DNA of 64,000 nt. Source: Armatimonadota bacterium (lineage in GTDB: Bacteria; Armatimonadota; Fimbriimonadia; Fimbriimonadales; Fimbriimonadaceae). Position numbers and translations under genes: made by a program. The stretch is from assembly GCA_018268315.1 (NCBI GenBank), contig JAFDWU010000001.1:163280-227279 (forward strand). Direction: 5' to 3'. Shown piece by piece: positions 49,758-59,232 of the stretch. Each line of letters starts with the position of its first letter. Position 1 is the stretch's first letter. The notes below the pieces were generated by a model. That model saw only the letters and a list, made by a program, of their open reading frames with translations. It was not told the origin of the DNA and searched no databases.

Positions 49758-52700
49758 CTAGGGCTCCCGAAGCACACGGGTCGGCTCATCTTCTGAAGAA
49801 GTTGACCTCGCCGGAGGCGGTGTACCTTCCGTGCTGCGACGCAGGCGTCCCATAACCTTACCGATCCCAATGCTCAGGTCATCGAAGATGGTGTAAGAGC
49901 ACGGGATAACGAGCAGGGTCAGCAGGGTGGAGAGGCTGATACCGCCAATGATCGTGATACCGATCGTTTCGCGGAACTCAGAACCTCGGCCGAGCGCGAG
50001 CGCGACCGGCAACGTGCCGAGCACGAGAGCCAGGGTGGTCATCGTGATCGGGCGTAATCGGGTTGGACCTGCTTGCACCAGCGCGTCGTGGCGGTTAAGG
50101 CCGCGCGCGCGCAATGTGTTCGTGTAGTCCACCACCAAGATTGCATTCTTGCCCACGAGGCCGATAAGCGAGACGAGGCCGATGAAGCCAACGAGACTGA
50201 ACGCCTTATCGGTAAAGATGAGAGCGAGTAGCGCGCCTACCATCGCCTGCGGCTGGGCAAGCTGAATGATGAACGGGTAGAGCAGGTTATCGTAGAGTGA
50301 AGCGAGAACCATGTAGACCAGCATCAAGCCGAACAGGAACGCGCTGATCATGTATCCCGATTCGCGCGCCTGGGCGTCAGCCTGACCAAGCGGCTTGTAT
50401 TTCACGCCGTCTGGAACAAGGTGCTCATCCTTGATGAGCTTATCGATCTGAGCCTGCACGGTTCCCGCGGCGTAGCCGGGCAACATGCTGGCGTTCAATC
50501 GAAGTTCCTCGATTCGGTCACGTCGATCGATCTTGTCGAGCGCGGGCTTGTTGATGGTGGTCATCACCGAGCCAAGCGTGATCGGCAGACCGTGATTGAA
50601 CTTCACCGGTACATCGGTGAACAGATTCGGATTGTTACGGTCGGAGTAATCCATCATCACGCGGATCGGATACTCGCGGCCGTTCAACCTGTATTTGGTG
50701 TCGTCGTTGCCTTGGTAAAGGGTTCGGACGGCATTGCCAACTTCTGCCACCGTCAGGCCGGCATCCGCTAGGCGGCTGCGATCTGGCACCGCTTGAAGCT
50801 CAGGCTTACCAGGCTTGGAAGTGATTTCGGGATTGATGACGCCCGGAATGGCATGATCGGCGAGCCGCTGATAGATCTTATTCACCGTTTGGGTGAGAAG
50901 CTCGCGGTCGTCGCATCGGAACGACATCTGAAGCGCCGCGCCAAACCCGAACGAGTCCGCCGCGGAGATTCGCGTGATTGCTCCCGGAATCTTGCCAACC
51001 ACCCGGGTGGTTTCAGCGGCGACTGAGGTGTCATCGCGAAGGCGGAGAGCGTCATTCGACTTTTGGCCGAATGCCATCTTCAGTCGATCCATAAAGGAAG
51101 CCTTGTCGTTCAGCGCTAACTGAATCTGGGCGTAGTTCGAGCCGGAGTTTCCGGTTGAGAATGAACCCGCGCTCTGCGAACCGATGTTGGAGAGAACGTA
51201 CTTTACGTCCTTGATATCCTTGATCTTGTTCTCGATGAGGCGGACAACCCGGTCGGTTGCCTGCAAGTTCGAATCAGCCGGCATTTCGATGTTGATCGCA
51301 ACCTGACCTGAGTCGGAGCTCGGCAGGAAGGCGAATTTGAACGGGGCGTCCTGTTTCCATCTTCCGAAGAAGAAGCCAACCACGGCGACGGCCGGGAAGA
51401 TCAATCCGAACAGCAGGGCGTTCACGAAGAACTTTGGCTTGAGCCTGCGGAAGAAGACGAGGTTGCAGACGAAGGCGATGAGGGCAACAATTTCCGCAAT
51501 GACGATGTACTGAATTTCGCCCTTGATGACGTCGCCGATGCTCGCCTTCGGATTGAGGCCGGTGAAGCCACCGCCAATGAACTGGAACACCGTCACCAGG
51601 GCGATGTTGCCGAGAATGAAGACGAACCAGCGATGGTTGAGCGCCCACTCTAGAACCCTTCGGTAGAGTTGCTCAAGGCTGTGGAAGGTCTTCTCGAACC
51701 AGACTGAGAACTTGCCGGTCACGTTTTCCATGTCTTCACCCGCGCGGTACCAGCGGGAGGCCAGCATCGGAGTGAGGGTGAAGGAGACGAACAGTGAGAA
51801 GAGAGTCGCTGCAACAAAGCTCAGCGCCAGAGGCTTGAAGAACTGGCCAACAATGCCACCCATAAAGCCGATGGGCATGAAGACGACAACGTCCGCCATC
51901 GTAATGGCGATCGCCGCAAGGCCGATTTCGGCTCGTCCGTTAAGGGCGGCTTCCTTCGGGTCTTCGCCAAGGCGCAAGTGACGGTTGATGTTCTCAAGAA
52001 CAACGATCGCGTCGTCTACAAGCACGCCAATCGCAAGCGACAGGGCGAGCATGGATAGGTTGTTGACAGTGAACCCGAGGCCCTTCATCGCGATGAAGGT
52101 CGCGAAGATAGAAGTTGGGATCGCCAGACACACGATCAGCGTCCCTCGGAAGTTGTGGAGGAATAGGTAAACGATTACCGCAACCAGCACGATGCCGAAG
52201 AACAGGGCAAAGCGAAGGTCATCGAGCGACTCGGTAATGAGCTTGCCAGATTCAAAGGTCTTGACGATGCCAATGTTCTCGTCTGCGTATTCCTTCGATA
52301 TTCCTTTAATGACTTCGTCGGCTCGAGAGGTGATATCCACCGCGTTGCCTTCTTTCGTCTTCGAAAGGGCAAGGACGATACTGTCGTTCCCGTTCATACG
52401 GGCGATACGGGTTCGCTCGGCAATCGTGTCTTCAATCGTGGCGACATCGCTTAGATGAACGAGCTGACCCTTACCGCCGGGATTGCGAGGATTGGAGACT
52501 GAGAACACGAGGTTGCGGAGTTCGTCAACGCTCTTGAATTCGCCTTGTACGCGAACGGAATACTCTTGCGTTCCCGAGAGCAGCTTGCCTGCCGGAACGT
52601 TCAAAGTGGCGGCGTTCACAACCCGCTCGATATCGGCGATGCCGATGCCGTACTGAACCAGCTTATCTAGCTTCAGGCGAACCTGGATTTCTCTCAGGTC

Positions 52701-53237
52701 GCCGCCGAGGACGTCAGCAGAGGCGACGCCGGGAATCTGGCCGAAGCGGTCTTTGAGCTTATCGTCGATCAGGTCGCGAAGATCGCGGCTGCTGAGCTTG
52801 GAACTTGAGAAAGATAGGTACAGAACCGGCTGGCTTGAGGTGTCCTGCTTGCTAACGGTTGGCTTGAGCGCATCTTTCGGCAAGCTGTTGATGACGGTAT
52901 CGACCTTGGAGCGGACATCATTAAGCGCTCGGTCGGCGTCGACGCCGATTTCAAAAGAGCAGACGACCAGCGAGAAGCCTTCTCTCGAAGTGCTCGTTAC
53001 CTCGCGGATGCCTTCAACGCCGGAGACCGCCTCTTCAACCTTTCGGGAAACCAGGTTGTTGATTTCTTCCGGTCCCGCGCCCGGGTACGACGTAACAATC
53101 GTGACGACGCCGAAGCTAACGTCTGGGTTTTGCTCCAGACGCATCGAGGTGTACGACTTCCAGCCGAGGATGATCGCGGCCAGCATGATCATCAGCACGA
53201 ATACTGGCCTGGTTATTGCAGCTTTTGTTAGGTTCAC
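49758..53237 (-). CDS. RND-family efflux transporter (HAE1/AcrB type)
   Basis: 1159 residues. The typical RND duplicated layout is present: 12 membrane helices, two large periplasmic loops, and charged residues in TM4 and TM10 (LSLAIGVLVDDAIVVLENI). An extra 70 or so residues in the central linker (near 560-640) are longer than in AcrB. It pumps drugs, metals or bile-like compounds with an adaptor and TolC. It is the last gene of the abrB-tolC-adaptor-RND operon and starts 28 bases after the adaptor stop. Confidence 0.9.
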   Translation of the reverse strand: MNLTKAAITRPVFVLMIMLAAIILGWKSYTSMRLEQNPDVSFGVVTIVTSYPGAGPEEINNLVSRKVEEAVSGVEGIREVTSTSREGFSLVVCSFEIGVDADRALNDVRSKVDTVINSLPKDALKPTVSKQDTSSQPVLYLSFSSSKLSSRDLRDLIDDKLKDRFGQIPGVASADVLGGDLREIQVRLKLDKLVQYGIGIADIERVVNAATLNVPAGKLLSGTQEYSVRVQGEFKSVDELRNLVFSVSNPRNPGGKGQLVHLSDVATIEDTIAERTRIARMNGNDSIVLALSKTKEGNAVDITSRADEVIKGISKEYADENIGIVKTFESGKLITESLDDLRFALFFGIVLVAVIVYLFLHNFRGTLIVCLAIPTSIFATFIAMKGLGFTVNNLSMLALSLAIGVLVDDAIVVLENINRHLRLGEDPKEAALNGRAEIGLAAIAITMADVVVFMPIGFMGGIVGQFFKPLALSFVAATLFSLFVSFTLTPMLASRWYRAGEDMENVTGKFSVWFEKTFHSLEQLYRRVLEWALNHRWFVFILGNIALVTVFQFIGGGFTGLNPKASIGDVIKGEIQYIVIAEIVALIAFVCNLVFFRRLKPKFFVNALLFGLIFPAVAVVGFFFGRWKQDAPFKFAFLPSSDSGQVAINIEMPADSNLQATDRVVRLIENKIKDIKDVKYVLSNIGSQSAGSFSTGNSGSNYAQIQLALNDKASFMDRLKMAFGQKSNDALRLRDDTSVAAETTRVVGKIPGAITRISAADSFGFGAALQMSFRCDDRELLTQTVNKIYQRLADHAIPGVINPEITSKPGKPELQAVPDRSRLADAGLTVAEVGNAVRTLYQGNDDTKYRLNGREYPIRVMMDYSDRNNPNLFTDVPVKFNHGLPITLGSVMTTINKPALDKIDRRDRIEELRLNASMLPGYAAGTVQAQIDKLIKDEHLVPDGVKYKPLGQADAQARESGYMISAFLFGLMLVYMVLASLYDNLLYPFIIQLAQPQAMVGALLALIFTDKAFSLVGFIGLVSLIGLVGKNAILVVDYTNTLRARGLNRHDALVQAGPTRLRPITMTTLALVLGTLPVALALGRGSEFRETIGITIIGGISLSTLLTLLVIPCSYTIFDDLSIGIGKVMGRLRRSTEGTPPPARSTSSEDEPTRVLREP

Positions 53238-53265
53238 AAGTTCCTCTACCCTTGATTAAGAAAGA

Positions 53266-54738
53266 TCAGCCTTGTCCGGCTTCAGATTTGTCCTTGGTTG
53301 CAACTTTGGAATCCTGGGTGCGCACCGTATCGCCATCCTTCAGGTTGTTTTGTCCCTCGATGACTAACTGAGCTCCCGCCTGAACGCCCCGGATTTCAAC
53401 AACGTCGTTCTCGCGCACGCCAAGCTCTACCTTCACCCACTTGGCTTTGCCGTTCTCCACAACAAACACACCCTTTGCTCCGTTGCGCTCGACGACAGCG
53501 GCGACCGGCGCGCTGAGCGCGTTGGCAACCGTCTTTGTCTTAATGAGTCCCGCGGCGAACATTCCCGTTTGGATGCGGGGATCGACTCGGTCAAGCTGGA
53601 TGCGCAAGTTATACAAGCGCCCTACTTCGGAACCGACCGGGCTAATAGCAGCCACATGGCCGGAAATCGGCTGGTCTATGGCGTTAATCTTAACGACAAC
53701 CTGCTGACCGACGTGCACGTAGGGCACCTTGTCTTCTGCGACTTGGCCCTCAAAGTAGAGGCCAGCGTTTCCGACAATGCGGGCAACTACGCCGCCGGCA
53801 GAGAGTTGAGTGCCGATTTGAGTTGGGCGGCCGGAGATCCTGCCGCTATACGGAGCGCGAATGATCGCGTCGTCAAGCTGCTGCTTGGCGATGGTTGCTT
53901 GGGCAAGCGCACCCTGAAGGGCGGCACGAGCGCCAAGCACCTGATCGTTATAGAGCACGTCCAGCTTCTTCGAAGCGCGCGCGCTGTTCAGGCTCTCTTG
54001 GGCCTGACGCACAGCCTCTCTGGCAACTTGGATGTCCTCGTCGCGCGAGCCGTTCTTGATCATTAGCTGGTTCTGCAGAGCAGAGTTATAAGCCGTTTGC
54101 GCGGAGATAAAAGCGTTGGTGTCTTGATCCAGCCGCTGCTTGGTGATCGCGCCTTGATCGAACAGAACCTTTGTGCGGTCCAGCTGTTTCTGCGCTGTTT
54201 CCATCGCCGATTTGGCGCTTCTGACGGCCCATTCAGACTGCGTTCGCTCTTCGGTTCGTGCACCAGCGAGCAGCTTCGCAAGGTTTGCCTTGGCTGACCG
54301 CAACGAGGCGTCCGCCTGCGCAACCTGCGCGCTCGACTTGTCGGGGCCGATCTGCGCGTTCGCCATCGCCTGAGACACCTGAGAGCGAGCGGTTTCAACC
54401 GCGGCAAGCGCGCTTTGGTAACCAGCCATCAGGTTGGTGGTTTCTTGGCGGGCAATTTCCTGCCCTGCGCTGACCTGATCCCCATCCTTCACGCTGACGG
54501 AAACAAGGCGACCGGCAAGCTTTGCACCTACCGAAGAATCGTCGGACGTGACCATGTCACCGGAGATCGAGATTGATTCGCTCAGCTCTCGGGGAGTGAT
54601 GGGTTGGGTTACAACCAAGCTGGTCTTATCAGAGAGTAGCGCTTGGGTTTCCCGCGCCTCTTTTTGTGCTTGGCGGTTTACGCAGCCAACCGCAAGGATG
54701 GCCACGAAGCCGGAAAGAATGATGTTTGCGCGTCTCAT
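53266..54738 (-). CDS. RND periplasmic adaptor (membrane-fusion) lipoprotein
   Basis: 490 residues with a lipobox (ILAVGC, Cys19). Lipoyl-like and barrel domains flank a long alpha-helical hairpin (about 120-260, heptad-rich), then a C-terminal membrane-proximal domain. It links the inner-membrane RND pump to TolC. Its start overlaps the TolC gene end by 4 bases. The helical hairpin is longer than average, as in HlyD-like or extended RND adaptors. Confidence 0.88.
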   Translation of the reverse strand: MRRANIILSGFVAILAVGCVNRQAQKEARETQALLSDKTSLVVTQPITPRELSESISISGDMVTSDDSSVGAKLAGRLVSVSVKDGDQVSAGQEIARQETTNLMAGYQSALAAVETARSQVSQAMANAQIGPDKSSAQVAQADASLRSAKANLAKLLAGARTEERTQSEWAVRSAKSAMETAQKQLDRTKVLFDQGAITKQRLDQDTNAFISAQTAYNSALQNQLMIKNGSRDEDIQVAREAVRQAQESLNSARASKKLDVLYNDQVLGARAALQGALAQATIAKQQLDDAIIRAPYSGRISGRPTQIGTQLSAGGVVARIVGNAGLYFEGQVAEDKVPYVHVGQQVVVKINAIDQPISGHVAAISPVGSEVGRLYNLRIQLDRVDPRIQTGMFAAGLIKTKTVANALSAPVAAVVERNGAKGVFVVENGKAKWVKVELGVRENDVVEIRGVQAGAQLVIEGQNNLKDGDTVRTQDSKVATKDKSEAGQG

Positions 54739-56012
54739 TTAGATTTCTCCTGGTTAGGGGTCACGTATGCGATTCCCAGCGCGCGGTTCAGGTCCGCGAC
54801 CGCGCTGAGGTAGTCGTATCGAGTGTTTACGTAATTCGTTCGAGCCCTCGTTAAGTTGGTCAGGGCGTCGGTTACTTCGAGGCGGATCGCTTCACCGGCG
54901 TTGTAGCGCAACTCGGCAAGGCGATAGGTTTCTTCGGCGAAATCGAGCTGATGCTTGGCAACGTCCAGCTTGCTGGCGATGTTGCGCAGGTTCGTCGCGT
55001 CTTGGCTAACCTCTAAACTGACCGCCAAACGGGTTTGGTTGAGCGTGTTCAGATTGAGGTACTCGTCCTGTTTTGCTTCCGCCACTCGGGCATGGGTGAT
55101 GCCGCCATCGAAGATCGGCCAGGTTAGGCCAACCGTAACAACCGTCAGGTGATTCGGGCTGACCGATGGGAATAATGTGCGATTATGGTTGGCACTCACT
55201 TGCATACTCGGCGCGAGACCCAATGATTGACCTTTTGTAACCTGGTGAAGCGCGATGCCGGTCTGCACCAAGCCGAGGATTTCCGGTCGGTTCTCGTCAG
55301 CCTGCTTCTTGAAGGCCGACTCATCGAGATTAATCACGGCGACATCAGTCGTCGGCGCGAGGGTGAAGGGAGTGTCGATAGGGCGCCCCAGGGTGCTATT
55401 GAAAGCCTGCTTTGCCTGGTCTAAGTTATTCTGCGCGGTGATCAGGTCCGACTTCGCTTGCTCGGCCTGGGTGGCGAAGTTGAGCACATCCACCTTAGCC
55501 TTCGTTCCGACCTTGAGCTCCAATTCGGCGTTCTTAAGGCTCAAATTGGCCGCATCGAGCGCCTTCTGGCTGACATCGACAAGCTCCTGAGCTTGCAGCA
55601 CCCGGTAGAAAGCCTTTCGGATATCGCGGGCGACGTCGTTCTCCGCCGCTAGCATGGCGTACGACTGGGCGCGCAGGCCCGCATCCGCGGCCTTGATACC
55701 GAGCCGGAGAGTGCCGTTGATATCGACCGGGAATGTCAAACTTGCTTGACCCAACCGCTGAAGACGCGAAGATGAGTTTAAGTCTGCAGAGAGCTGGGTT
55801 GGCAAGTCGGCGTATTGCGTTTTGTACGTGAGCCCAATCTGCGGATAGAGGGCGCCGTAAGCCTCGCGCAGCCTCTGGCGAAGCTTCTCGTAGCCGATTT
55901 TCGTTGCCTTGACCGTGAAGGCGTTTTGAATGCCGATGTTTACGGCTTCATCCACCGTGAGCGCAGGCGTCTGCGCTGTTAAAACTAAACCAATCGCTGC
56001 TGGCCAAATCAC
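54735..56012 (-). CDS. TolC-family outer-membrane efflux channel
   Basis: 425 residues with a signal peptide and the OEP repeat pattern: two similar halves of amphipathic helices separated by beta strands (ALTVDEAVNIGIQNAF near the start, then LNQTRLAVSLEVSQDATNLRN). It forms the trimeric exit duct. Start overlaps the AbrB-type gene end by 4 bases; end overlaps the adaptor by 4. Confidence 0.88.
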   Translation of the reverse strand: MIWPAAIGLVLTAQTPALTVDEAVNIGIQNAFTVKATKIGYEKLRQRLREAYGALYPQIGLTYKTQYADLPTQLSADLNSSSRLQRLGQASLTFPVDINGTLRLGIKAADAGLRAQSYAMLAAENDVARDIRKAFYRVLQAQELVDVSQKALDAANLSLKNAELELKVGTKAKVDVLNFATQAEQAKSDLITAQNNLDQAKQAFNSTLGRPIDTPFTLAPTTDVAVINLDESAFKKQADENRPEILGLVQTGIALHQVTKGQSLGLAPSMQVSANHNRTLFPSVSPNHLTVVTVGLTWPIFDGGITHARVAEAKQDEYLNLNTLNQTRLAVSLEVSQDATNLRNIASKLDVAKHQLDFAEETYRLAELRYNAGEAIRLEVTDALTNLTRARTNYVNTRYDYLSAVADLNRALGIAYVTPNQEKSK

Positions 56013-56233
56013 CCTTTTGTCTCCTCCTGTGCTTCTAATCCTTTCATGTGGCCAAGCATTTCTTCGAAGAACTCACGCGCGGCTTCAAACTTGAAGATCA
56101 TGAGGCCGGCGCCGGTTGGGTGTTTCACCACCAGCAGCTTGTCCCCCGCCACAATCTTCATGTCCGACCTTGCCTCAGCGGGGATGACGATTTGACCTCG
56201 CTCTCCCACCGTGGCAGTTCCGTAGAACCCCAT
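56009..56233 (-). CDS. AbrB/SpoVT-type DNA-binding regulator
   Basis: 74 residues from ATG 56233, chosen over 56260/56248 because AAGGAG lies 6 bases upstream. The swapped-hairpin AbrB fold is seen in GTATVGERGQIVIPAEARSDMKIVAGDKLLVVK. It likely represses the efflux operon it heads. The C-terminal tail is helical and charged. A perfect TATAAT is at 56281-56286 (minus). Confidence 0.85.
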   Translation of the reverse strand: MGFYGTATVGERGQIVIPAEARSDMKIVAGDKLLVVKHPTGAGLMIFKFEAAREFFEEMLGHMKGLEAQEETKG

Positions 56234-56280
56234 GTCGCACTCCTTCATGCTTTGCACCACATATCACACATTTCACACTT

Positions 56281-56286
56281 ATTATA
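56281..56286 (-). promoter_or_regulatory. -10 box of the efflux operon
   Basis: TATAAT on the minus strand, 48 bases before the AbrB-type ATG. No good -35 at 17 bases; the region upstream is AT-rich and shared with the divergent gene at 56328. Confidence 0.4.
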
Positions 56287-56327
56287 CACGTCATTCTGAT
56301 CGCGTGTTTCGTATCTTGTGATATCCA

Positions 56328-57275
56328 ATGCTTTGGCCTGCCGTTATCATAGCCGCGTGTTCGTACATTCCCAATCTGAATGAGGGCTTTGGGCCCATCG
56401 ACAGCCGCAACCATAGGGCCTTAAGCCTCACCTTCCTACGCTTCAGCCCCTCGGATCGTGTGCTTTCAAATCGCGAAAGAGAGTTCAGTTTTAGAGTTAC
56501 AAGCGCGAACGATTTTCGCCAAGTGCCTGGACTGCTGGAGGACCAGGAGACCGAGCGGCTGGCGTTTAAGTGGAAGCGCGGCTTTGCCAAGGGCGATTTG
56601 GAAGTGGAGGTTCCCTTCCTGTTTCGCGGCGGCGGATTCTTGGACCCGATTATCCTTGGCTGGCACGAGCACATCCTGCACTGGGTCGAGCCGGGCCGGG
56701 CGGAAGCGCCCAGCGGACGCTCGATTGTTGAAGGTCCAGGATTTAGTTTTGGGTCTGCGGGCGGTCTCGGCGATATTTCCGTGTTTTGGAATCAGCGATT
56801 GAACGGGCATTGGTCGTGGTCGTCGGGCGTTAAGGCGCCGACCGGCAACGCGCATACGCTGATGGGCAGCGGGGCGTTTGATGCGGGTCAGATGATGAAG
56901 TATGTGGGGCGATTGGGCAAGGGCTGGTCGTTTCACGGCGAGTTGGGTTTGATCGCTCAAGGCAAGCCGACGGTGCTGCCGGGCGGACGCGGGCTGGTGC
57001 ATCAGGAAGGCATGGCGCTGACGTGGCAGCCGAACTCGCGGGATAACTGGGTGGCTCAGTGGCAGGCGGAGGCTTCGGCGTTGCAGCTTGGCATCCCCGG
57101 CAGCGACGCCACTCACCGGATGTTGGTGTTTGGGTATCAGCGGCGGCTTTCTAATCGTGAAGTGCTGGAGCTCTGCTTTATGGAGGATCGGGACGTCTTT
57201 AACGGCCGCTGGCCGGAGGGTGCGAATATCGCGCCAGACTTCTCGATTCAGGCGGGCATTACGCTTCGCTACTGA
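56328..57275 (+). CDS. DUF3187-like outer-membrane protein
   Basis: 315 residues with a short signal-like start, then strands typical of a beta-barrel (GSAGGLGDISVFWNQRL, GWSFHGELGLIAQG) and a terminal Tyr. NLNEGFGPIDSRNHRALSLTFLRFSP near the start resembles DUF3187, a family of predicted outer-membrane proteins. It diverges from the AbrB-type gene and stands alone. Confidence 0.65.
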   Translation: MLWPAVIIAACSYIPNLNEGFGPIDSRNHRALSLTFLRFSPSDRVLSNREREFSFRVTSANDFRQVPGLLEDQETERLAFKWKRGFAKGDLEVEVPFLFRGGGFLDPIILGWHEHILHWVEPGRAEAPSGRSIVEGPGFSFGSAGGLGDISVFWNQRLNGHWSWSSGVKAPTGNAHTLMGSGAFDAGQMMKYVGRLGKGWSFHGELGLIAQGKPTVLPGGRGLVHQEGMALTWQPNSRDNWVAQWQAEASALQLGIPGSDATHRMLVFGYQRRLSNREVLELCFMEDRDVFNGRWPEGANIAPDFSIQAGITLRY

Positions 57276-57322
57276 TTCGGCTTGGCGCAGCCGATAACGT
57301 AGTGGTAGAATTGCAGACTCGC

Positions 57323-57396
57323 TGCCCGCTCGTCTAATGGCAGGACGACAGGTTCTGGCCCTGTTAATCGAGGTTCGAATCCTTGGCGGGCAGCCA
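57323..57396 (+). tRNA. tRNA-Gln (anticodon CTG)
   Basis: 74 bases: acceptor TGCCCGC/GCGGGCA, anticodon loop TTCTGGC (CTG, reads CAG), T arm GAGGTTCGAATCC, discriminator G and an encoded CCA (57394-57396). Its last 19 bases are repeated twice more downstream (57478, 57576). Confidence 0.95.
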
Positions 57397-57403
57397 AAGT
57401 TTC

Positions 57404-57419
57404 ATTAGCATCAGCTAAT
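57404..57419 (+). terminator. hairpin 1 after tRNA-Gln
   Basis: ATTAGC-ATCA-GCTAAT, a 6-bp stem immediately after the tRNA. It opens the first 100-base repeat unit. Confidence 0.4.
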
Positions 57420-57477
57420 AAACCTGGCTCGCGCGGCACGGATCATTGAAGTCGCGAGCGAAGCGAGAGACGCCAAT

Positions 57478-57496
57478 AATCCTTGGCGGGCAGCCA
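57478..57496 (+). repeat. tRNA-Gln 3'-end repeat, copy 2
   Basis: AATCCTTGGCGGGCAGCCA is identical to the last 19 bases of tRNA-Gln, including CCA. It ends a 100-base unit that contains CACGGATCATTGAAG at 57437-57451. Confidence 0.9.
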
Positions 57497-57500
57497 CTAT

Positions 57501-57519
57501 TGTTGGCCTTTGGCCAACA
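57501..57519 (+). terminator. hairpin 2 after the copy-2 repeat
   Basis: TGTTGGCC-TTT-GGCCAACA, a perfect 8-bp stem. It has the same position in its unit as hairpin 1, but a different sequence. Confidence 0.4.
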
Positions 57520-57575
57520 TATTTGTCTCCCGACACGGATCATTGAAGCTTCGAGCGTCAGCGAGGAGCGCCAAT

Positions 57576-57594
57576 AATCCTTGGCGGGCAGCCA
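57576..57594 (+). repeat. tRNA-Gln 3'-end repeat, copy 3
   Basis: A third AATCCTTGGCGGGCAGCCA. Its unit (97-98 bases) shares CACGGATCATTGAAG (57534-57548) with the preceding unit, at the same offset. Confidence 0.9.
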
Positions 57595-57633
57595 AATTCC
57601 CTTTTGACGTCAGAAGCTATCAGAGCTTGATCC

Positions 57634-58653
57634 TCAGTCTTCGCTCTTAATCCCAGGATGCTCTGGCGAAGCCATCTGTCTTGCCAACTTGAATATCTGG
57701 GACCCAAAGTCTTCAATCTCGCGATGCTTCACATTCGAGGCCATGACCACCGTGAGGTCAAGCGATTGGTTGAAGTACGCCACGGTATCGAAGTATCCAT
57801 TGCCGCCGGCGAAAGCCCAACCGCTGCCGGGCTTCGCGCTCGGGCCATACACATTCGGGAGCCAAAGGCCAAGAAGCTTTTGAGAAAAGACCTTGCCAGG
57901 GGTTCCGACCGCCCGCGCCCACTTTGCGAGATCGCTCATTGTGGAGAGCATGCCGCCGTTCCCCCGCAGATTCCAGCCGGGGCCATCATAGAACCAGAAG
58001 TGATCCAGCGGCGAGCCCCAATCTTCCCCGCCAAGCTCGTAGCCGTGAGTGAGCATTCGGCGACTCCACCGCGGGCGAATATAGCCTATCGAGGGGCAGT
58101 CGGCGGGCCCAAATTCCACTTTGCGCAACTCATCTTCAAACTTGCCATTTGTAATGCGCTCGATGACCATCGCGAGCAGCGAGTAGCCCGAATTTGAATA
58201 CAAATATCCCTTCCCGGGCGGATAGACCAGCTTGCACTGATTGATCTTTTCGAGAAGACCCTCTCGGGTCATCGGCTCGTAGTCATCGCCAAAGATATCT
58301 GGCAGCCCGGCGCGATGCTTCATGACGAGGTCGATGGGCAAGGCGGCTTTGTTGCCTCTCAGCGGCAGGTATTTGCCGAGGGTGTCGCTCGTCGAAAGCC
58401 TCCCTTTGACCACAAGATCCCATAACGCAAGCTGGGCCATGGGCTTTACGATCGAGCCGATATCGACGACCGTCTGGCCAGACCAAGGCACGTTGAGCGC
58501 GCGGTTGGCAAGGCCGAGACCCCGCTCATAGACCGGAACGCCATGAACCTCCACCCGCACGTAAGCTTGGTAACCCTTTGACTCCGCTTGTGCGAGCAGC
58601 GCCGACATATCGGCCTGAGCGGAGAGAGCAACCAAGAGTAATCCAGCGCGCAT
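57634..58653 (-). CDS. class C beta-lactamase-type serine hydrolase
   Basis: 339 residues from ATG 58653, which gives a signal peptide (MRAGLLLVALSAQA). Catalytic Ser67 and Lys70 (GSIVK), Tyr152-Ser-Asn (YSN) and the following GGN-type loop match the serine beta-lactamase/DD-peptidase fold. Whether it hydrolyses beta-lactams or another ester or amide is not decided by sequence. It diverges from a winged-helix regulator, a common arrangement. Confidence 0.85.
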   Translation of the reverse strand: MRAGLLLVALSAQADMSALLAQAESKGYQAYVRVEVHGVPVYERGLGLANRALNVPWSGQTVVDIGSIVKPMAQLALWDLVVKGRLSTSDTLGKYLPLRGNKAALPIDLVMKHRAGLPDIFGDDYEPMTREGLLEKINQCKLVYPPGKGYLYSNSGYSLLAMVIERITNGKFEDELRKVEFGPADCPSIGYIRPRWSRRMLTHGYELGGEDWGSPLDHFWFYDGPGWNLRGNGGMLSTMSDLAKWARAVGTPGKVFSQKLLGLWLPNVYGPSAKPGSGWAFAGGNGYFDTVAYFNQSLDLTVVMASNVKHREIEDFGSQIFKLARQMASPEHPGIKSED

Positions 58654-58700
58654 TTGGCAAGATTGTGATTGATGGTCAATAAAAATGAAAAACTTTGACC

Positions 58701-59222
58701 ATGCCGATGACGATTCCTCAGATGCGGGCATTAAGCGGCCCGACCACGGTTGCGATATTCGACCTCATTTCAACGAGCGGTCCGCTAACGCCAATTCAAA
58801 TTCAGCGGGGCGTTCGGATGCGATCAAAGGGGGTGTTCTACCATCTGCATAAGCTGCAGGAAGTTGGGCTGATTGAGCGTATTGAGGCGGGCGGTAAGAC
58901 GTGCTACCGGAAAAGGAGCGGCGTGGATAATTTGGAGCAAGGCTATGCGGGCCCAGAGTATGAGAAGATGGCTGCGAAGTTCGTGAACGCGCGGCTAAGG
59001 GATGCTAGTCGGCGGTTTAGTGAAGCGGCTTCGTTGAGCGCGTCTCAGCCTGAGTTGGTGGCATTTCAGAAGATCGTAACGGCGCGAGTGAGGGTTTCCC
59101 GCGGGAAGGCGGAGGCATTCGCGAAAGGGCTCGAGACCCTTGTGCGAGAGTTCTCAGAGCACGGAAGTGGGCAGTTGGCTCAGCTGACGTTGGTCGTCAG
59201 CCCAATTGTTGGCGCGGATTGA
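58701..59222 (+). CDS. winged-helix transcriptional regulator
   Basis: 173 residues. Residues 12-70 are an ArsR-like winged helix (TTVAIFDLISTSGPLTPIQIQRGVRMRSKGVFYHLHKLQEVGLIERI). A helical C-terminal part follows. It is adjacent to and divergent from the serine hydrolase gene, so it probably controls it. An ATG at 58707 is an alternative start. Confidence 0.8.
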   Translation: MPMTIPQMRALSGPTTVAIFDLISTSGPLTPIQIQRGVRMRSKGVFYHLHKLQEVGLIERIEAGGKTCYRKRSGVDNLEQGYAGPEYEKMAAKFVNARLRDASRRFSEAASLSASQPELVAFQKIVTARVRVSRGKAEAFAKGLETLVREFSEHGSGQLAQLTLVVSPIVGAD

Positions 59223-59232
59223 AGGCGAGTCA

